A DNA stretch of 64,000 bases from Bryopsis sp. KO-2023 (lineage: Eukaryota > Chlorophyta > Ulvophyceae > Bryopsidales > Bryopsidaceae), in assembly GCA_030272585.1 (NCBI GenBank), contig BSYQ01000005.1, positions 2,976,001 to 3,040,000 on the forward strand. Reading direction: 5' to 3'. How positions within the stretch are numbered: position 1 is the stretch's first letter; each line of letters starts with the position of its first letter. The position numbers and the translations under genes were made by a program. This document shows, in pieces, positions 24,343 through 36,500 of the stretch. A model generated the notes under the pieces. That model ran no database searches. It was not told the DNA's origin and worked only from the letters and a program-made list of their open reading frames with translations.

Positions 24343-26159
24343 CTAGCCAGTATCGCAACGATGCGAACGCGTTCGGCCGGTGCTCTGGGTAATCGAATGC
24401 CAACCCCCACCGCGTATGCCCCCCGTTTGCTCGGACAGCTTCGCGCTTCGTTGGTTCCCTGGTGCAGAACTGGGTTCAGATTTCTCGAAAAAACTAGACT
24501 CCGTTGGGATCGCCGCTTTTCTATACCACCCTGCTAACGCCCCAGGTCTCTCGACGGCTGGACCTTTTGGAGCGGTCGCGAAATCCATCGCGAGGGCCCC
24601 AATGCTGACAGCACCGACTCTGGACTGTTTGGGTTTCTTCCATGGTGGTTCGCGACCAAGTGCTCGGTTAGATTTCGTAATTACTGTCTCTGCAAGGAAA
24701 TCACAGATGGGTTGTTTGGGATTCGGGGACTGTGGGCACTTGTGTGTGTGTGTTTTTTTAGTGAATTTGCCCTGTGCATTATGGTGACACCGCACAGTGC
24801 GCTGTACGGCGTTGCGACTCCGCACAGCGCCCTGTGCGGTTTCAATTTTCCGACTAAGCAGGGGTCCACGACGACTTTGTCGTCGACCCAACTTTTTCGG
24901 CCCCAGATGGGAAAGGGAACGCCTGGGAGTCGAACCCAGATAAAACCAACCGTTCCTACGAAGTTTCGTGTGATTTTTCGCGACTTCCACGTTGGACGAA
25001 AGTCGACCGGGATTCGGATAACGCCGCACAGAGCGGGTCTTCCTATAGTGCACGCCGTTCTGGTATTCCTGTTGCCTTCCAAAGCCTTCTGTGCTCACTG
25101 GGACCTATTTTCTGTTGCTCCTCCGAGTTAGGCTGATGGAAGACCCTTTGCATGCTGTTGACAGCACAATTGCTCACCTTCGCAACCAGCCAAATCCATG
25201 AGATATAACGTGTCTTCAATGTTGCACGTTCCAACTGCTGTTCAGTCGATTGAGTGTCAAACAAAGTAAAACAAAATGTTCAAACCTTGCACCAATTCAG
25301 TTACTCTACCTTCTTTTCCATATCGACCAGCAGATCAGACAATTGTCCAGTCAAGTCACCCTCCCCAGAGGAGGAAGGGTTTCTCGATGCGTGAGCGTTT
25401 GAAGTACTCCACAAGGGCTGAATCGGTGGCGTCTGCGGGCAATCGTTGTGTTCGGCATGTGGGCGGTAGGCAGGTGTTTGTTGTTGTGACTCATCCATGG
25501 TGGCCAACTGGACATGGTGCGAAGCTGAGAGCATGTGCGGTGTGCGTGGATGGGTAGTGGCGTGTTCTGTGGTCACCACGATTCCTCTGTGATACTCCTC
25601 GACACCTTCAGGAAATGGTGCAGCACCAAAGCTCTGTGTGTAGCAAGGTTCGTCTACCATAGCCGGTAGACAACCACCATCTGAGCTCACCATGCAGTGC
25701 GGCCCAGCGTGTGGCAAGTGAGGTTGGTATGGGTATCGAGTTCTTGCAAGGCGCGGGATATTTTCGTCCGCCAACCTCGAAGGTTCTGGCAAGAGGAAGG
25801 ACCTCCTTGGTTCGGGGCTGTCTTCACTGGAGACTGAAGGGGGACAGTTCCCAGCATGACTTCCTGAAGTGGTATGCCGAGTAAATGATCCTCCAATGTT
25901 ACGCTCGGGGGCATGCGTGCTGCGATAGCAGTCTTGGTTAAAAACGGTGCCACTTGTCTGTGTAGCTCCTGGATCATAGCTTTGGTTCACCAGACCAGCA
26001 CTGTGGCGAAGTGCTTCGACGTTTTTTGAACTCTTGTAAGACTGTTGGTACCCACAGCTTTCACGATTTGGATGCTCTGGAAAGCGTAAAAATTCATTGA
26101 CCTTGGGGTAAAATGCACCAGATTTGATCCCACAGGTACTCTTTGGACCACCATCCCTC
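24343..26159 (-). CDS. Exon cluster of an unknown multi-exon protein
   Basis: Minus-strand exons with good splice contexts: 26159-25310 (acceptor GTTCTTGCAG, donor AAG|GTAGAG; about 283 codons, Pro/Ser/His-rich, ending LSDLLVDMEKKVE), about 25226-25166 (QLERATLKTRYISWIWLVAK, donor AAG|GTGAGC), an exon after CTGTCAACAG (about 25152) reading HQPNSEEQQKIGP, and one after CCTTGCAG (about 24690) reading WKKPKQSRVGAVSIG. The second exon continues the helix of the first. No domain is recognised. A MITE (24779-25048) is inserted at or just after the third of these exons. The ends of the gene are not defined; exons upstream of 26159 may exist (for example near 26346-26287). The cluster may connect to the exon at 20993-22262. 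Confidence 0.5.
24779..25048. mobile_element. MITE of the CTATAGG/CCGCACAG family with TGCA target duplication
   Basis: A 270-bp element whose left end is TTATGGTGACACCGCACAG and whose right end, read on the other strand, is CTATAGGAAGACCCGCTCTG. These are imperfect terminal inverted repeats. TGCA flanks both sides (24775-24778 and 25049-25052). Inside are several CCGCACAG or CTGTGCGG boxes, a short inverted repeat around GACTTTGTCGTCGACC, and, on the minus strand, TGGGTTCGACTCCCAGG, which resembles a tRNA B box. The copy at 61584-61846 has the same order of blocks. Nonautonomous; no transposase of this family is in the window. It is inserted in the unknown gene at 24.3-26.2 kb. Confidence 0.8.
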
Positions 26160-26815
26160 CTGCAAGAACACGAGATGAAGAAAATAAAGACAAACTTAAG
26201 GTTTAACTGAGTACTCAGGGAAACACCTAAGCTTGAAGAATTCAAGTTCAAACTTCGCGGAAGACAACGGACCTTACAATTCCCACCTGCGACTGCAACG
26301 GGCTCCGAGGGGGATCCACGGTCATAATATTTTACAGCTTCAGTAACTGAGATGGAATGAAGATAGAAAGTGAACCAACTAATGATAACAACTTGTCTCA
26401 GGGGAGCAGTTTCTGTGAATAGATAATTTAAATGTGGAAAATTTGCACCGTCACGGTGTAAGAACGATTGAGGAGAACGCGCGTGTCGAAAGCCCTAGTC
26501 GAGCACAGAGCGATCAAGGCTGAATATTCTTTGGAAGTTGCCAGGAAGGCGCTTCTAGGCGATCTTTTTCAACGCCTTTTTTTTCACACATCGCTTGCAT
26601 ATTTTCTTGCTTGATGTAGCACAGGGTTTCTTTGTGTGCAATTTTTTTTGCATTCATGCATGTTGTGCTTTCGGGCTCATATTTCCTGTTACAAAATTGT
26701 AATTAATTAGACTGCAGATGTGATAAGGGTACCAGTATTACAAAAACCTGCTGGCACACAATTGCCTGAAAGCAAACACTGCAAACAATTGAGACCCACG
26801 AATTAATCATCCGGG

Positions 26816-27733
26816 TCACCTGCCAAAACCAAAAGTCGTCCCTGTGAACGGATTCTGGCTGTAAAAAGCGTTCCCAACCCTTAACGAGAAATCATCATCA
26901 TCAACTCCTTCACTGTACCCAAATGCTGGCAGACGAACTGCCAGCCTTCCAATTTGAAGATTTACTGGTCCACCTCCAACTTGGCCGCCGAAAGTAGAAC
27001 TGCCAACTCCAGCAAGGCTCAGCGGTCGTCCCAGAACAGGGTCTACGAGAATTTGCTGTCCGAACACATTTACAAAGCTTGCTCCAGTGGTGGGGTCTTG
27101 TTGGAGGACTGGCGGGGGATTCAAAATTTGTCCAGTTGCAGGGTCCACAGGGAAAAACCGCCCTGTGGATGGGTCTCGCAAAAACGTGATCCCCGACACG
27201 GGATCAACGACAGAAGACGTTGGTGGGAGACCAGACCCGAATCCATTTCCAACACCAGTAGATGTGCCAAACCTGACAACAAGCGACCAATTACACTCAG
27301 TTTGCTGAAACTTATTTCTGTGAAAACAATCTCGCAAAGAGTTTCGCCACACACCCAACAGCATTCCAATACAATACTGCGTTTGTATCCTACGTGGGTA
27401 CTCGAGCCGTTGGTGGAGAGAAAGATCGACGAAACAAGCTCCTCCCGTTTATTCCTGCTGTGACTAGTGACGTGCCAAGGAGCAGCAGTTTACGGCTGCC
27501 GCCAGAGTTGTCTTGCGATAGTTGAGCTTCCTTCGACCCTGCATCGACTGCACAACACTAGCCTGCATCAGAACCTTTGGATAGTGGCCACAAACAGCGG
27601 AAAAGCACTCGCTAGGATTATACTTATCCTCACTTTGTTCGGCGCTCAAAGTAGATGCATGGCCATCTTTGATCAAGTTGTTTACGATTGCGGACACCAA
27701 AAGGAGACGGAGAACTGGACCTCCACCGCGCAT
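26816..27733 (-). CDS. Putative secreted protein with DP-x-TG repeats, unknown function
   Basis: The last exon (27272-26816, acceptor TGTTGTCAG, TGA) is clear: about 151 codons with four or five short repeats of the form VDPVSGITF, RDPSTGRFF, VDPATGQIL, QDPTTGASF, then FGFGR at the end. The spacing of about ten residues recalls plakin/plectin-type VDP-x-TG turns, but the blocks are too short to call that family. A start exon on the same strand at 27733 (ATG) encodes a hydrophobic stretch VLRLLLVSAIVNNLI that could be a signal peptide, with a possible donor near 27644. The middle exons are not certain, and the link between start and end is inference. Confidence 0.45.
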
Positions 27734-28541
27734 TTCACCTTGCGTAAAAAAGTCGGAAACCTCGCTGTAATGCGCTTTTTGGTTTATGCTTCACACTCTG
27801 GGCTTCGCTTGGATTCCGAAAAAGATATACTGCACCCCACCATGGACCCGAGAAAAGACAGAGAGGAAATCGGTCCATGTTTCGAAACGAGTGTACATTC
27901 GATCAGTCCAACATGACGTCCGATATGGCTGTTGCACATATTAATGTACAGCAGGTGTAGCACGTATCTGGTAGATAAGGATTCCTTACTAAGGAAACAA
28001 GTTGGTTTCTGTGGGCTGCCGAACAGATATCACGAAACAGAGCTGGAAACGAGCTTGCCTCAACGCCGAAACGGCGACACCTGTATTGTGGGGATCCTGT
28101 CGAGGAACTCGTTCACTCTTGCGCAACCCACGAAACAAAAAAACGCACAGTTTTTCATGCAAGCTGTACTCTGTCTACGTCCTGTCGATAAGAACTCATG
28201 CTCACGACTGTGGAGCACTTGCATATCTTGGCTTGGGAACATCAACTCCAACACCTGCTGAGAGAAACATGACCCAGGTGCACGGCCATAGCGACTACTC
28301 AAGTGTAAAAAGGTTCCAAGCAATTCTTGCTGAGAGGAGGAGGAGGCCTAGAAGCGCAACGAACCACATTTCATTTTTTTTGCCTCCACCAAAATTTCCC
28401 ACCCTCCATCAAAAACAGATCAGAGATTAATGGGTGGCAAGTTTCTGGACATTCGATTCTTGCTGGTGTTGTCGTTGGAGAGCGAGAAACTTTGTACTGT
28501 ATCCATCGGTGTGGGTCGTGCGACAGAGCGCTGATCGCGCG
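27734..28541. other. Intergenic region between divergent genes
   Basis: Separates the putative secreted protein (-) from the MYSM1-like gene (+). No supported gene or repeat. It likely contains both promoters. Confidence 0.45.
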
Positions 28542-31500
28542 ATGGACGTGGACGATGCCACCTCTGCCATGATTGCGCAAGTTCTCGCTGAAGAGAATCC
28601 TTATCAGTTCGAAGACTTTGACGAACCGTTGGACGATGACCCAGACGACTCTGACTATGGCTCTCCGACTCGCCCGAAAAGGAAACGAAATCCTCAAGGT
28701 ATGACGGCGAATAATTAGTGTGCGTATTGAGTGTTTCCGTACGCATCCCTCTGCGTTTGTGGCTGTCGGAACCTCTCGTGTCGTTGGTGGGTCTCCTCGA
28801 AACGCCCTCTTGCTCGGGTTTGCTGAATCGTTCGTGGGAAACGTCTTGTGCTAAGGTGGTGGAAGGAAAGCACGAGTGCAGGCACCGCCGGTTGAAGCGC
28901 CGAAGAGGAAATCCCGCACTCAACGAGATGAGGAATCTGAGTCCGACATTCAATCGGCCACTGGGAGGCGCAAACGGAAGGACACCGGCGTTCCTAGAGC
29001 GAAAGGTAGCGTGCTCTATCGAAGGTGGAACTGGTGCTTATCGCGCCAAGTTTTTTTTTGTTGGATACTACTCGGCGAAAGAAGTCGAGGGAGCCAAAAA
29101 AAAACACATCCCCTTCAAGCAGCGATAGTCGAAGTCGAGACGAAGTAACGGTTGGTTGTTTGTGGAACGGTAGGTCGGCCGTGGACGGACGATGAAGAAA
29201 AGCTGTTCCTGGAGGGGTTGGAGCTCCACGGACGCGATTGGAAAAACTGCGCGAAATATGTTGGGACGCGGGACGCGAAGTCGCTGACCAGCCACGCCCA
29301 GAAGCACTTCATCAAAATGTGTATGCGTGGTTTGCCCTTGCCACCCAAAGTTTCGGAAACTGGCGTTGGGTATACTCTGTCTGGGAAGCTACTCGACCCC
29401 ACGTCGACTTCGGCTAAAGCGTACGGATTCAACCCTCATGCTCTGAAAGGTGGGTGAAATGGCGTTTTGCCTGGAGCAAACCAACCAGAAATAAACAGCA
29501 CAGTGTCTGTGCTGATGTTCAACTTTAAGGAAGGGATGGAAAAAGCACCACAAAAACTTTTCGATTTCGCATATGCTCCCCTCTGGATTGTGAGAGTGAA
29601 AAGTAGACTTTGAAAAGAGTTCGGAAGAAAAAAAGTTGATTTGGTCAGTGAGGGTTGGCACCAATAAATGCTTCGGAGCATTTGCATGCATGCAAGTGTA
29701 CAAGATGTCCCGTTGTGCAATTTTTTCCTCGAAAATATTTGGTGGACTACTGGCAAGAATCTTTTTTGTTTTCGGATCGAGTGGTTCATACTTCTCCTCA
29801 AGCATCTAGGCATTTTTTTTTCTTCAACAACGGACATCGTTTTTTTTATCGTGAATTCAAACCATGTCTTTGTTTTCATCCGTGGATTTTGCCAAAGGAT
29901 CAGAAATAAGGGTGGTGGTCTGTGTTTCGCGTTTTTCAGAGCTATCTGAAGAGGGGTACAGAACTGCACTCAATGGGATCATCGCCGAGAAGCTCCCGGA
30001 GTCCGAAGCCGTTATTCCAGCACCTGGCAAGAAAAGAAGAAAATCGTCAAAATTCTTGAGCACGCAAGACAACCCGCCACAAGGTGGAGTTAGTGGGGAA
30101 GGCCCTAGCGTTTCGAAAGCGGATGCTCTGCCGTCGACAAAATCCGTTCCGGATGCCGAAGCCCAGATTGAAGATGTCGAAATGAAAGAAGCTGATCCGA
30201 GCAGTTCCAAAAAAACAGACGCATGTCCAGCCGCCCCCGGGGATTCTGGAAAGGTGAGAGCTGAACGATATGTCGTATCGGACTATGCAGTGGAAAAATT
30301 GTCTCGTCTGACATCCATTCTTTCGACATGTTGAAAAGATGGTGTCGAGGTTGAGAATTTTTCCCACTGAACTGCAGTTCTGCTGGTGGAAATCTTTTCA
30401 AGCCCCAATATCCCTCAACATGAGAATCCTATTTTTCATCAGGGTGCATGCATATGTTTGCCAACGATGGAACCTTTCTCTTTCGATATCAGGATGCCGA
30501 AAACACCAACAAAGACGTCAAAGAACCTGCCCTCCCATCGCCCTCTCACAGACAAGTGCCAGCAAACGATCCGGGTGCGGTTGAAGTTCGAGGTCAAACA
30601 GAGTATGCCAGGGCGAGACCTCGGAGGACGGCTCCGAGAAAGAAAGTCCAAATGGGGCACACCACGGAGAGCTTGGATTTGGTCAAATGCTTGAGTTTTG
30701 TTAGCGGAGCCCGCTCCGGAACATCGGCTGCACAGCCATATACTGTCGAGGTGTCAAATCAGGTGGGGGGGGGTCTGATATTCGTGGATTCGGTGAAGAA
30801 AAGATCATGAACAAGGAACTTGTGGGGGGGGGGTTGCTCATTTTACTCTGATTCAAAAAAGAAAATCGTGTTGGAACTAATCAAACTGGGTGGTGTTTTC
30901 GATGTCCGTGGCAAGCCCTTTTTTGCCCCTGTGTGAGAGTTGGCAATGACATTTGCGTAGGCTTTGCTGACAATGGATTGTCATGCACACCTGAGCGAGT
31001 GTGAAATCATCGGCCTCTTGGGTGGCAAATGGGACCCAGAGAAACGCCATTTGGTGGTGAGCGAAGCTTTTCCTTGCGCTAGAGAGGCTGGCAGCGAAGC
31101 CAGAACTTCGGTGGAGTTGGACCCCGAAGCTGAGGTCCAAGCGAGGGCTCAAATGCAGAACAATGGGCTTCAGGGCGTGGGATGGTGAGAGTGGGCACAA
31201 TATGTGTATGGATTTTGATAATGATGGAGGTTTTTTGCTGGGGTTGTTGGGGAAGAATGTTTCTTGGGGGGGTGCGTCGGTCGTCTTTCTTGCATTTGTC
31301 AGCTTATTGCCAACAGGCTGGACTCGTTTCGCAGCAGAGCTGTGTGTTTTTCTAATTAATTATTGTCACTTTTCAATTGGCAACTCCTTTTTTGGGAGGG
31401 GAAGGGGTATTCAGGGCTTGATTTTCAGTTCTTTGTTTGTATCTTCTTTTTTTCGTTGGATTTTTTTTATAACGGGATTCGTTGGTATTACCCCCAGGTA

Positions 31501-32467
31501 CCATTCCCACCCAGTTTTCGAGCCCGCTCCATCCAAAAAGGACATGGAAAATCAAAGGAATTACCAGGCATTGTTCCGAGACGAGGCCTCAATGACGGAG
31601 CCCTTTGTGGGATTCATTGTCGGGCCTTACGATCCCCAGCTTTTATCTCCCCATTCAGCGTCGACTGCTTTTATTGTTCAAGAAAAAGAGAGCGTCCTTC
31701 GCCCTTTCAGAATACAGTAAGAACCTGCTTGGAGTATAGACTTTTTTATCCTCTTTTGAGATTGTATATATGTATGCCTGGAGGGGTGGTTAATTTTATT
31801 TCTTCATTTATGTATTTTTGGTGCTTTAGTTACGTTTTTTTTTTTCTTTTCTGAGGCAGGAGGGGGAAGGGGGGGGGGAAATACCCTTGGTGTGAACTTT
31901 AGTAGCAACAGGAAATATTTTGAGAAGTTTATACTGCATTTGCAGTACAAATCAAATGAAAGAAGCCTTTCCAACTGCTGGAAAATTTTCAGATATTTTC
32001 AAATAAGATAAATAGTGACTTTATTCTGTGAAGAAAAATTGATGGACCCATCCATCATGCCATGGTGCATTGATCCCCCAGTTCACAGAACAACTTTGAG
32101 CAACTCCCTGATTGTTTTGTTTTTTGTCGGCAGGTACTCCATCATCGAAACCAGTGAGGTCCCCCAACCTAAAACGATTAAAAAGCTTCATGCCCTGTTC
32201 GACAGCGTGAAAACAGATGTCGCTCGGGTGGATTTCAGCCAAAAATGGAGACCCTTCACTGCTCTGGCTGAGGGGCACCCGGAAGGACCTCCTCTCACAA
32301 AATTGCAGAAATTTGAATCGTCGCTGAAATCCTACTTTCCAGAGGGCCAAGAAAACGAAGCCGACGAGTTTCTGGCGTCCATGTGTAGGTATATAGAGAA
32401 CTCCTGGGGGGTGGAATTCGACAAATCCAATGGAAAAATCGAATGTAATGGTGGAGAGGGGGCGTGA
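28542..32467 (+). CDS. MYSM1-like histone H2A deubiquitinase (Myb + JAMM/MPN), 642 aa
   Basis: Eight exons join in phase to 642 aa: 28542-28698, 28871-29005, 29174-29449, 29940-30253, 30493-30762, 30961-31184, 31498-31716 and 32134-32467. The N-terminus is acidic, then basic (PKRKR, PKRKS). A Myb/SANT domain lies about residues 100-150: [20 protein letters not shown], then [11 protein letters not shown] Ser/Pro/Glu-rich linker follows. The MPN domain (about residues 360-530) has the metalloprotease elements: Glu in CEIIGLLGG, then [10 protein letters not shown] and SKKDMENQ, i.e. H-x-H-x(7)-S-x2-D, so the zinc ligands and catalytic Glu are present. MYSM1 removes ubiquitin from histone H2A and is nuclear. 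The SWIRM domain found between Myb and MPN in animal MYSM1 is not evident. The codon GG|TAC at the 31184/31498 junction restores GWYHSHP exactly, supporting the splice model. Confidence 0.9.
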
Positions 32468-33684
32468 TCAGCAACCCATGCAAGACCAGGGGGAGGGTTA
32501 TGTGGAGGTGTCGATGGGTTTACTCTTGGTTTATCGAGTAGGTGTAGCATTCGCAGTGCGGCAAAGAACAAAATATTGCTGGGCTTTTTTTGGATATGAG
32601 TCGGAAGCGAATTTGGGGCGGGGAGTGCAGTCGACAGATTGGGGCGGGAAGGCGGGGGAGGGGAGGTCCCAACCTAATGTAATGTGTGATGGGTTGCACC
32701 TGTCATCGGACTGCTCCACCAATACGGTTGTGGGTTACAGAACGGGTTTTTTGTCCCCTCAAAATAACAATTTCCGAAACATATGGGAAGCCCTAATCAC
32801 AAGCTTGTTTTACAGAATGCAGATACAAGCAATCGAACATATTACATTGTTTAGAAGATGCCTCAGATCCTTATCTTTAGATTGCCCCGTGTTCTCCTTT
32901 CAAGTAGTGGGTTTTTTTTTTAATGCTTACCAGATTATTGGTTTGGATTTACGGACATGGTAAGTGATTACCATAATAATAATAATTGTGGGTGCCGTTA
33001 ATAATTTCTATTTTGGTCTAAAATATTCATCTCAGGCTTATGCCTGGACACATATTATTGCAATATCGCTTCGAAGTTTTTTAGACGTGGCCACTGTCAT
33101 CGAGGGTGCTCATCATCTCTAGTTTTTTTCATCGATCAGAGAGTGTTTAAGGATTTGGTCCCCTCGTCGTCGATCTTTTCCTCTGTTGTTTTGTTTTTGT
33201 CAGAAACGGGTTGCTATTTCTTTCACATCTAGTCCTGGGTTGCCCCACTTTCCCTTGACTTCTTACCATTGCTAAGTGAAAATTGAAAGTTGCAAATTGT
33301 TGCTATCCCCTTTCCACCACCGCAACATACTTGTGTCCAAATATATTCCATTTTTGTTCGGGGGGACTGGGCCAGCACCTGCAAGTAATTGATGAATCTG
33401 CCTGTTTGGCATGCAAAGTTGAATTTCGAGGTGTGCAAAATGCTCTTCATGGCATGCCATCTCTATGCACTATAAACGTCAACTTTGTCGTGTGACGTTT
33501 ACATAAAAACCACACCTTCACACTATGAAAAGGTAGTACACAGTGCATTTCACTCGCCAAAACACATGATTTCCCATAATGATCTGATTGCTCTTTCGCA
33601 ATCCGTCCAAAGTCTCACTGTGTGTCAATGTAGTAGGAGCCCAAAGCTCTGCAAAATCAATTTTGTTCCGTGTGCACAAGAGAC
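32468..33684. other. Spacer, no gene seen
   Basis: Contains the 3' flank of the MYSM1-like gene. Only short frames without splice context are present. AT-rich from 32930 onward. Confidence 0.5.
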
Positions 33685-33686
33685 TA

Positions 33687-34265
33687 CCGTAAATGGGGTA
33701 ATGTTTGCGTTGGACTAGTTTTTGCAAGCAGGAAAAATCGCAAAAATTAGTGTCGCAAGAATTGAAGCACCGCAATTAATAAGCGCGCGCAGACATTCCA
33801 CCAACGCAAACAAAGACCAACGCAAACAAAGGCCAAGGCAAACAGAGTGAAGCTACCGGTACCTCCCCACAATAATCCATCACTTTAATTTCACACCCTT
33901 GGATCAGTGACAGTTATCCAGGCATCCTGAACAACGGCTATGTACATGCTGTGCGAAGGCGTCGAGAACATGGCTCAGGAGCTAAGAAAGGTTGCGAAGG
34001 GCAGCGACTGGTTGGGGAGGGGTCGATTGGAGCCGCATGGGCTACGCAAAGGGTGTTGACTCGTATCGTTCAGGGGGAAATGAGCTAGGAAGAGACATGC
34101 ACTTGCTTCGTGTGTTGCGCAGCTTTTCTTTTGCGGAGCTTTTTTTTTGCGCAGCCTAATGTTTGCGTTGCACTAATTTTTGCGACCTGATTGAATCGCA
34201 AAAATCAGTGTCGCAAAAATAAAACACGCGAAAGTTCATGCGCGCAAACATTACCCCATTTACGG
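33687..34265. mobile_element. 579-bp MITE with perfect 23-bp TIRs and TA target duplication
   Basis: Both ends read CCGTAAATGGGGTAATGTTT inward and continue GCG, so the terminal inverted repeats match perfectly for 23 bases. Each end is flanked by TA (33685-33686 and 34266-34267), the target of Tc1/mariner-type elements. Subterminal words TTTTTGCGA and CGCAAAAAT, including AATTAGTGTCGCAA and its relatives, occur repeatedly on both strands, so the ends are richer in repeats than the core. No coding capacity. Flanking frames on both sides are partly made of this element. Confidence 0.85.
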
Positions 34266-34444
34266 TATTTGTGAAAAGGACGTTGATGATTTGCTGGAAT
34301 TCTCTTTTCGAAAGTGTGAGTCTGAGGTTAGTTCCCTTGTCCATGGCAGGAATTTCTTTGTTTTCAAAAGAAAGAACATTTTGTTCATGCGAGGTCAAAA
34401 TTGCTGTGCCACCACAATTCTAATATTAAAAATCCTCCAAGGTT

Positions 34445-36410
34445 CTCAAGTTAGCATCGATTACATTGGCCTATGCCTTACAGGCATGTTAAGTCTTTCT
34501 GGACCAGCGGCGGCCGAAGTCCCTCTCGAAAATACCACACAAGATTCCACACACGCCACCACCTCCCACGTACGAAAGGAAAACAGCTCTCGCCCCGGTC
34601 AGGTCCAAATGCAAGTGCTTTCATGCCACCCACGACGTGGCTCAAAATAAAACAGAAAGAGGGCTTTCCACCGCTTTTCAAGTGGATTCTGCCCCAAAGT
34701 GTTCACTCCTCTACAAAAGAAGCGAACGATTCTCGTGTACGCCCGAAATTATACGTGATCCTCTGGTTGGTGTTCCAATTTTTTGTTGCTGCTCCATAAA
34801 CGAACGTGCTGGTACTAGTAGCAGAAGCACTGTGGCACCGACGATCCCAAGGGGAAAATCAGCAGATTGTGGTTGGGGTCGAAAGAAGCCCCGCTTCGCA
34901 GACCGTTCTTGGCGCATCTGTGCAGTACACGAACAGCAAACGCATCTCATCACCAATACAAACACGGTTCCAAGCGAACAACACAATCAACACTGCCAGC
35001 CTTCTCACCCTGGAGCATCCCAGCAGCACGAGTACTCTGCCACAGTGGTGCAGACTGGGAGCTGGGAGCCGGCCGTGGTCGAGGAGGAGCCGGAATCAGC
35101 AGTGCCGTCGCCGCTCGTCGTTGGCGCTGGGTCGCCCACCTCGTTGAGGTTGATGTTGGTGGCGGTGGAGCTTCCCTCCACGTCGACTCCGCATTCGGAG
35201 CTGGTACCCAATTCGCCTGCGCGCAACACATTCGCACGTTGCTTCGAAAGCAGGGCCACACGAGCGTAAAGGAGCAACGAGATAAACAAGAAACTGCCGA
35301 ACCTGTGCAGACTTCTGAGGTTGCGATCGCCAATGCGTCAGCTATGGCTGTTGTTGCAGAGAGCACAAATTCGGAGCGAAAAGCCTCTGCTGTTCCGCTG
35401 CCTTCGACACACGCCCTGGTGCTACCTTCCGCGGCGGCTTTCGCGAATCCCACCGCTATCGCGGTCAAGTCTCCCATACACACTGCGCCGGATTCGCCGC
35501 CGGCTGCGACTGCTACGGCTCGAGCGAACGCTTCTGCATAAGCAGTTGCAAATGAATCTCCACGGGCCACGCTGAAACCGCATCCAAAGCCCTGACCATC
35601 ACAAGAGACCTGCACGAGCAAAGCAGGGGGTCAATGCACGCAAAAGTTGGGAGAAAAAACAGTAAACAGACAGAAAACCTCATAGATAGGATTCACCAAC
35701 CTTTGCCAGCGCCTCGAAATAAACAGACGCCACGGCAGTCGCGGCGGCTGTTGCTGCAGCTTGCGCCGATATGGGACTACACAGATCATTTGTGAGGATC
35801 TCCTTGACTTCGCTCTCCAGTTTGGATTCGGCAAATGCGAGAGACTGGGGATGCACACAGCAAAAGCCAATGAGTTCCTTGCGTTTTTTGAAAAAGTGGG
35901 GAACAGCATGAAATGCTCACAGGAGACGATGCTGATAGTGAGAAAAAGAACTCTTACATTGCAGCTCGCTCCCGCCCAGCCCTTGCACGAGCCCGACTTC
36001 ACCACAAGGCTCACCGAACCGAACACTTGGCACGAAGTGGTTGAAGTCTGATAGAGGCGTCGACCTGAGCGAAGACATGCAAATGTTAGGCGGCACATCT
36101 CAACCACACCAGAATGAAAACGACAACGTCCGCCCACGTTGCGCAAAAAGAGAACAGTTGTGCTGCACACCTGCCAAAGCTTGTGGCGACGCCACGAGTG
36201 CGAGGAAGGCCAACAGAATTGCAGCGTTCATCATCATTGCGAGAAAGAGTCGAGACGGAAAAGTCGGTTGAGAGTAAAAAGAACGCACGCACACAGCACA
36301 GAGGAAACACACCAGTCGTTGCTTTGCGATTCTCGGCGAAGAGCTGGTTTTTATTCTGAGCGCAGCAGGCCAGTTGCAACTTTTCCTGTCCAACGTGCAT
36401 AACTTTCAAC
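34445..36410 (+). repeat. Palindrome, left arm (1966 bp)
   Basis: Every position x in this arm pairs with position 85831-x in 49437-51386, with no length difference. Only one base difference was noticed on reading (intron near 35950). The innermost 16 bases of the partner arm are at 36485-36500. The outer end begins CTCAAGTTAGCATCGATTAC and the inner end is GTGCATAACTTTCAAC. The 74-bp spacer is 36411-36484. The outermost 192 bases recur at 61391-61582. Confidence 0.95.
34815..36237 (-). CDS. Secreted Ala-rich, Cys-containing protein, copy A (311 aa)
   Basis: Six exons on the minus strand: 36237-36171, 36064-35958, 35844-35701, 35609-35303, 35216-35009 and 34917-34815 (TAG), mirroring copy B base for base. 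The product starts MMMNAAILLAFLALVASPQA, a textbook signal peptide with likely cleavage after ALA (residue 22). A first Cys module follows (SCQVFG, GSCKGWAGASCN). The middle is helical and Ala-rich (AATAAATAVASVYFEALAK; ATAYAEAFARAVAVAAGG) with Cys at the edges, then comes a Ser/Thr/Gly-rich linker (TSGDGTADSGSSSTTAG), and a short Cys-rich end (EYSCCWDAPG, VPQCFCY). No known domain recognised. An extracellular or cell-wall role is inferred from the signal peptide. Transcribed away from the palindrome centre; before the retroelement insertion its ATG lay about 420 bases from that of copy B. Confidence 0.8.
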
Positions 36411-36484
36411 GTATTGCTGTGAAGTTTTTTCAAGCACGGAAAATAAAAATGCCTTGTACTTTTCGAAACACTACACCAGCGGTG
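36411..36484. repeat. Palindrome spacer (74 bp)
   Basis: Unique sequence between the two arms. It is short enough that the arms could have formed a cruciform or hairpin before the retroelement entered. Confidence 0.85.
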
Positions 36485-36500
36485 GTTGAAAGTTATGCAC

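Noticed and set aside
24900-24960. A tRNA gene
   Set aside because: Only a B-box-like word is present; no acceptor stem or anticodon arm can be folded, and the word is part of a repeated MITE.
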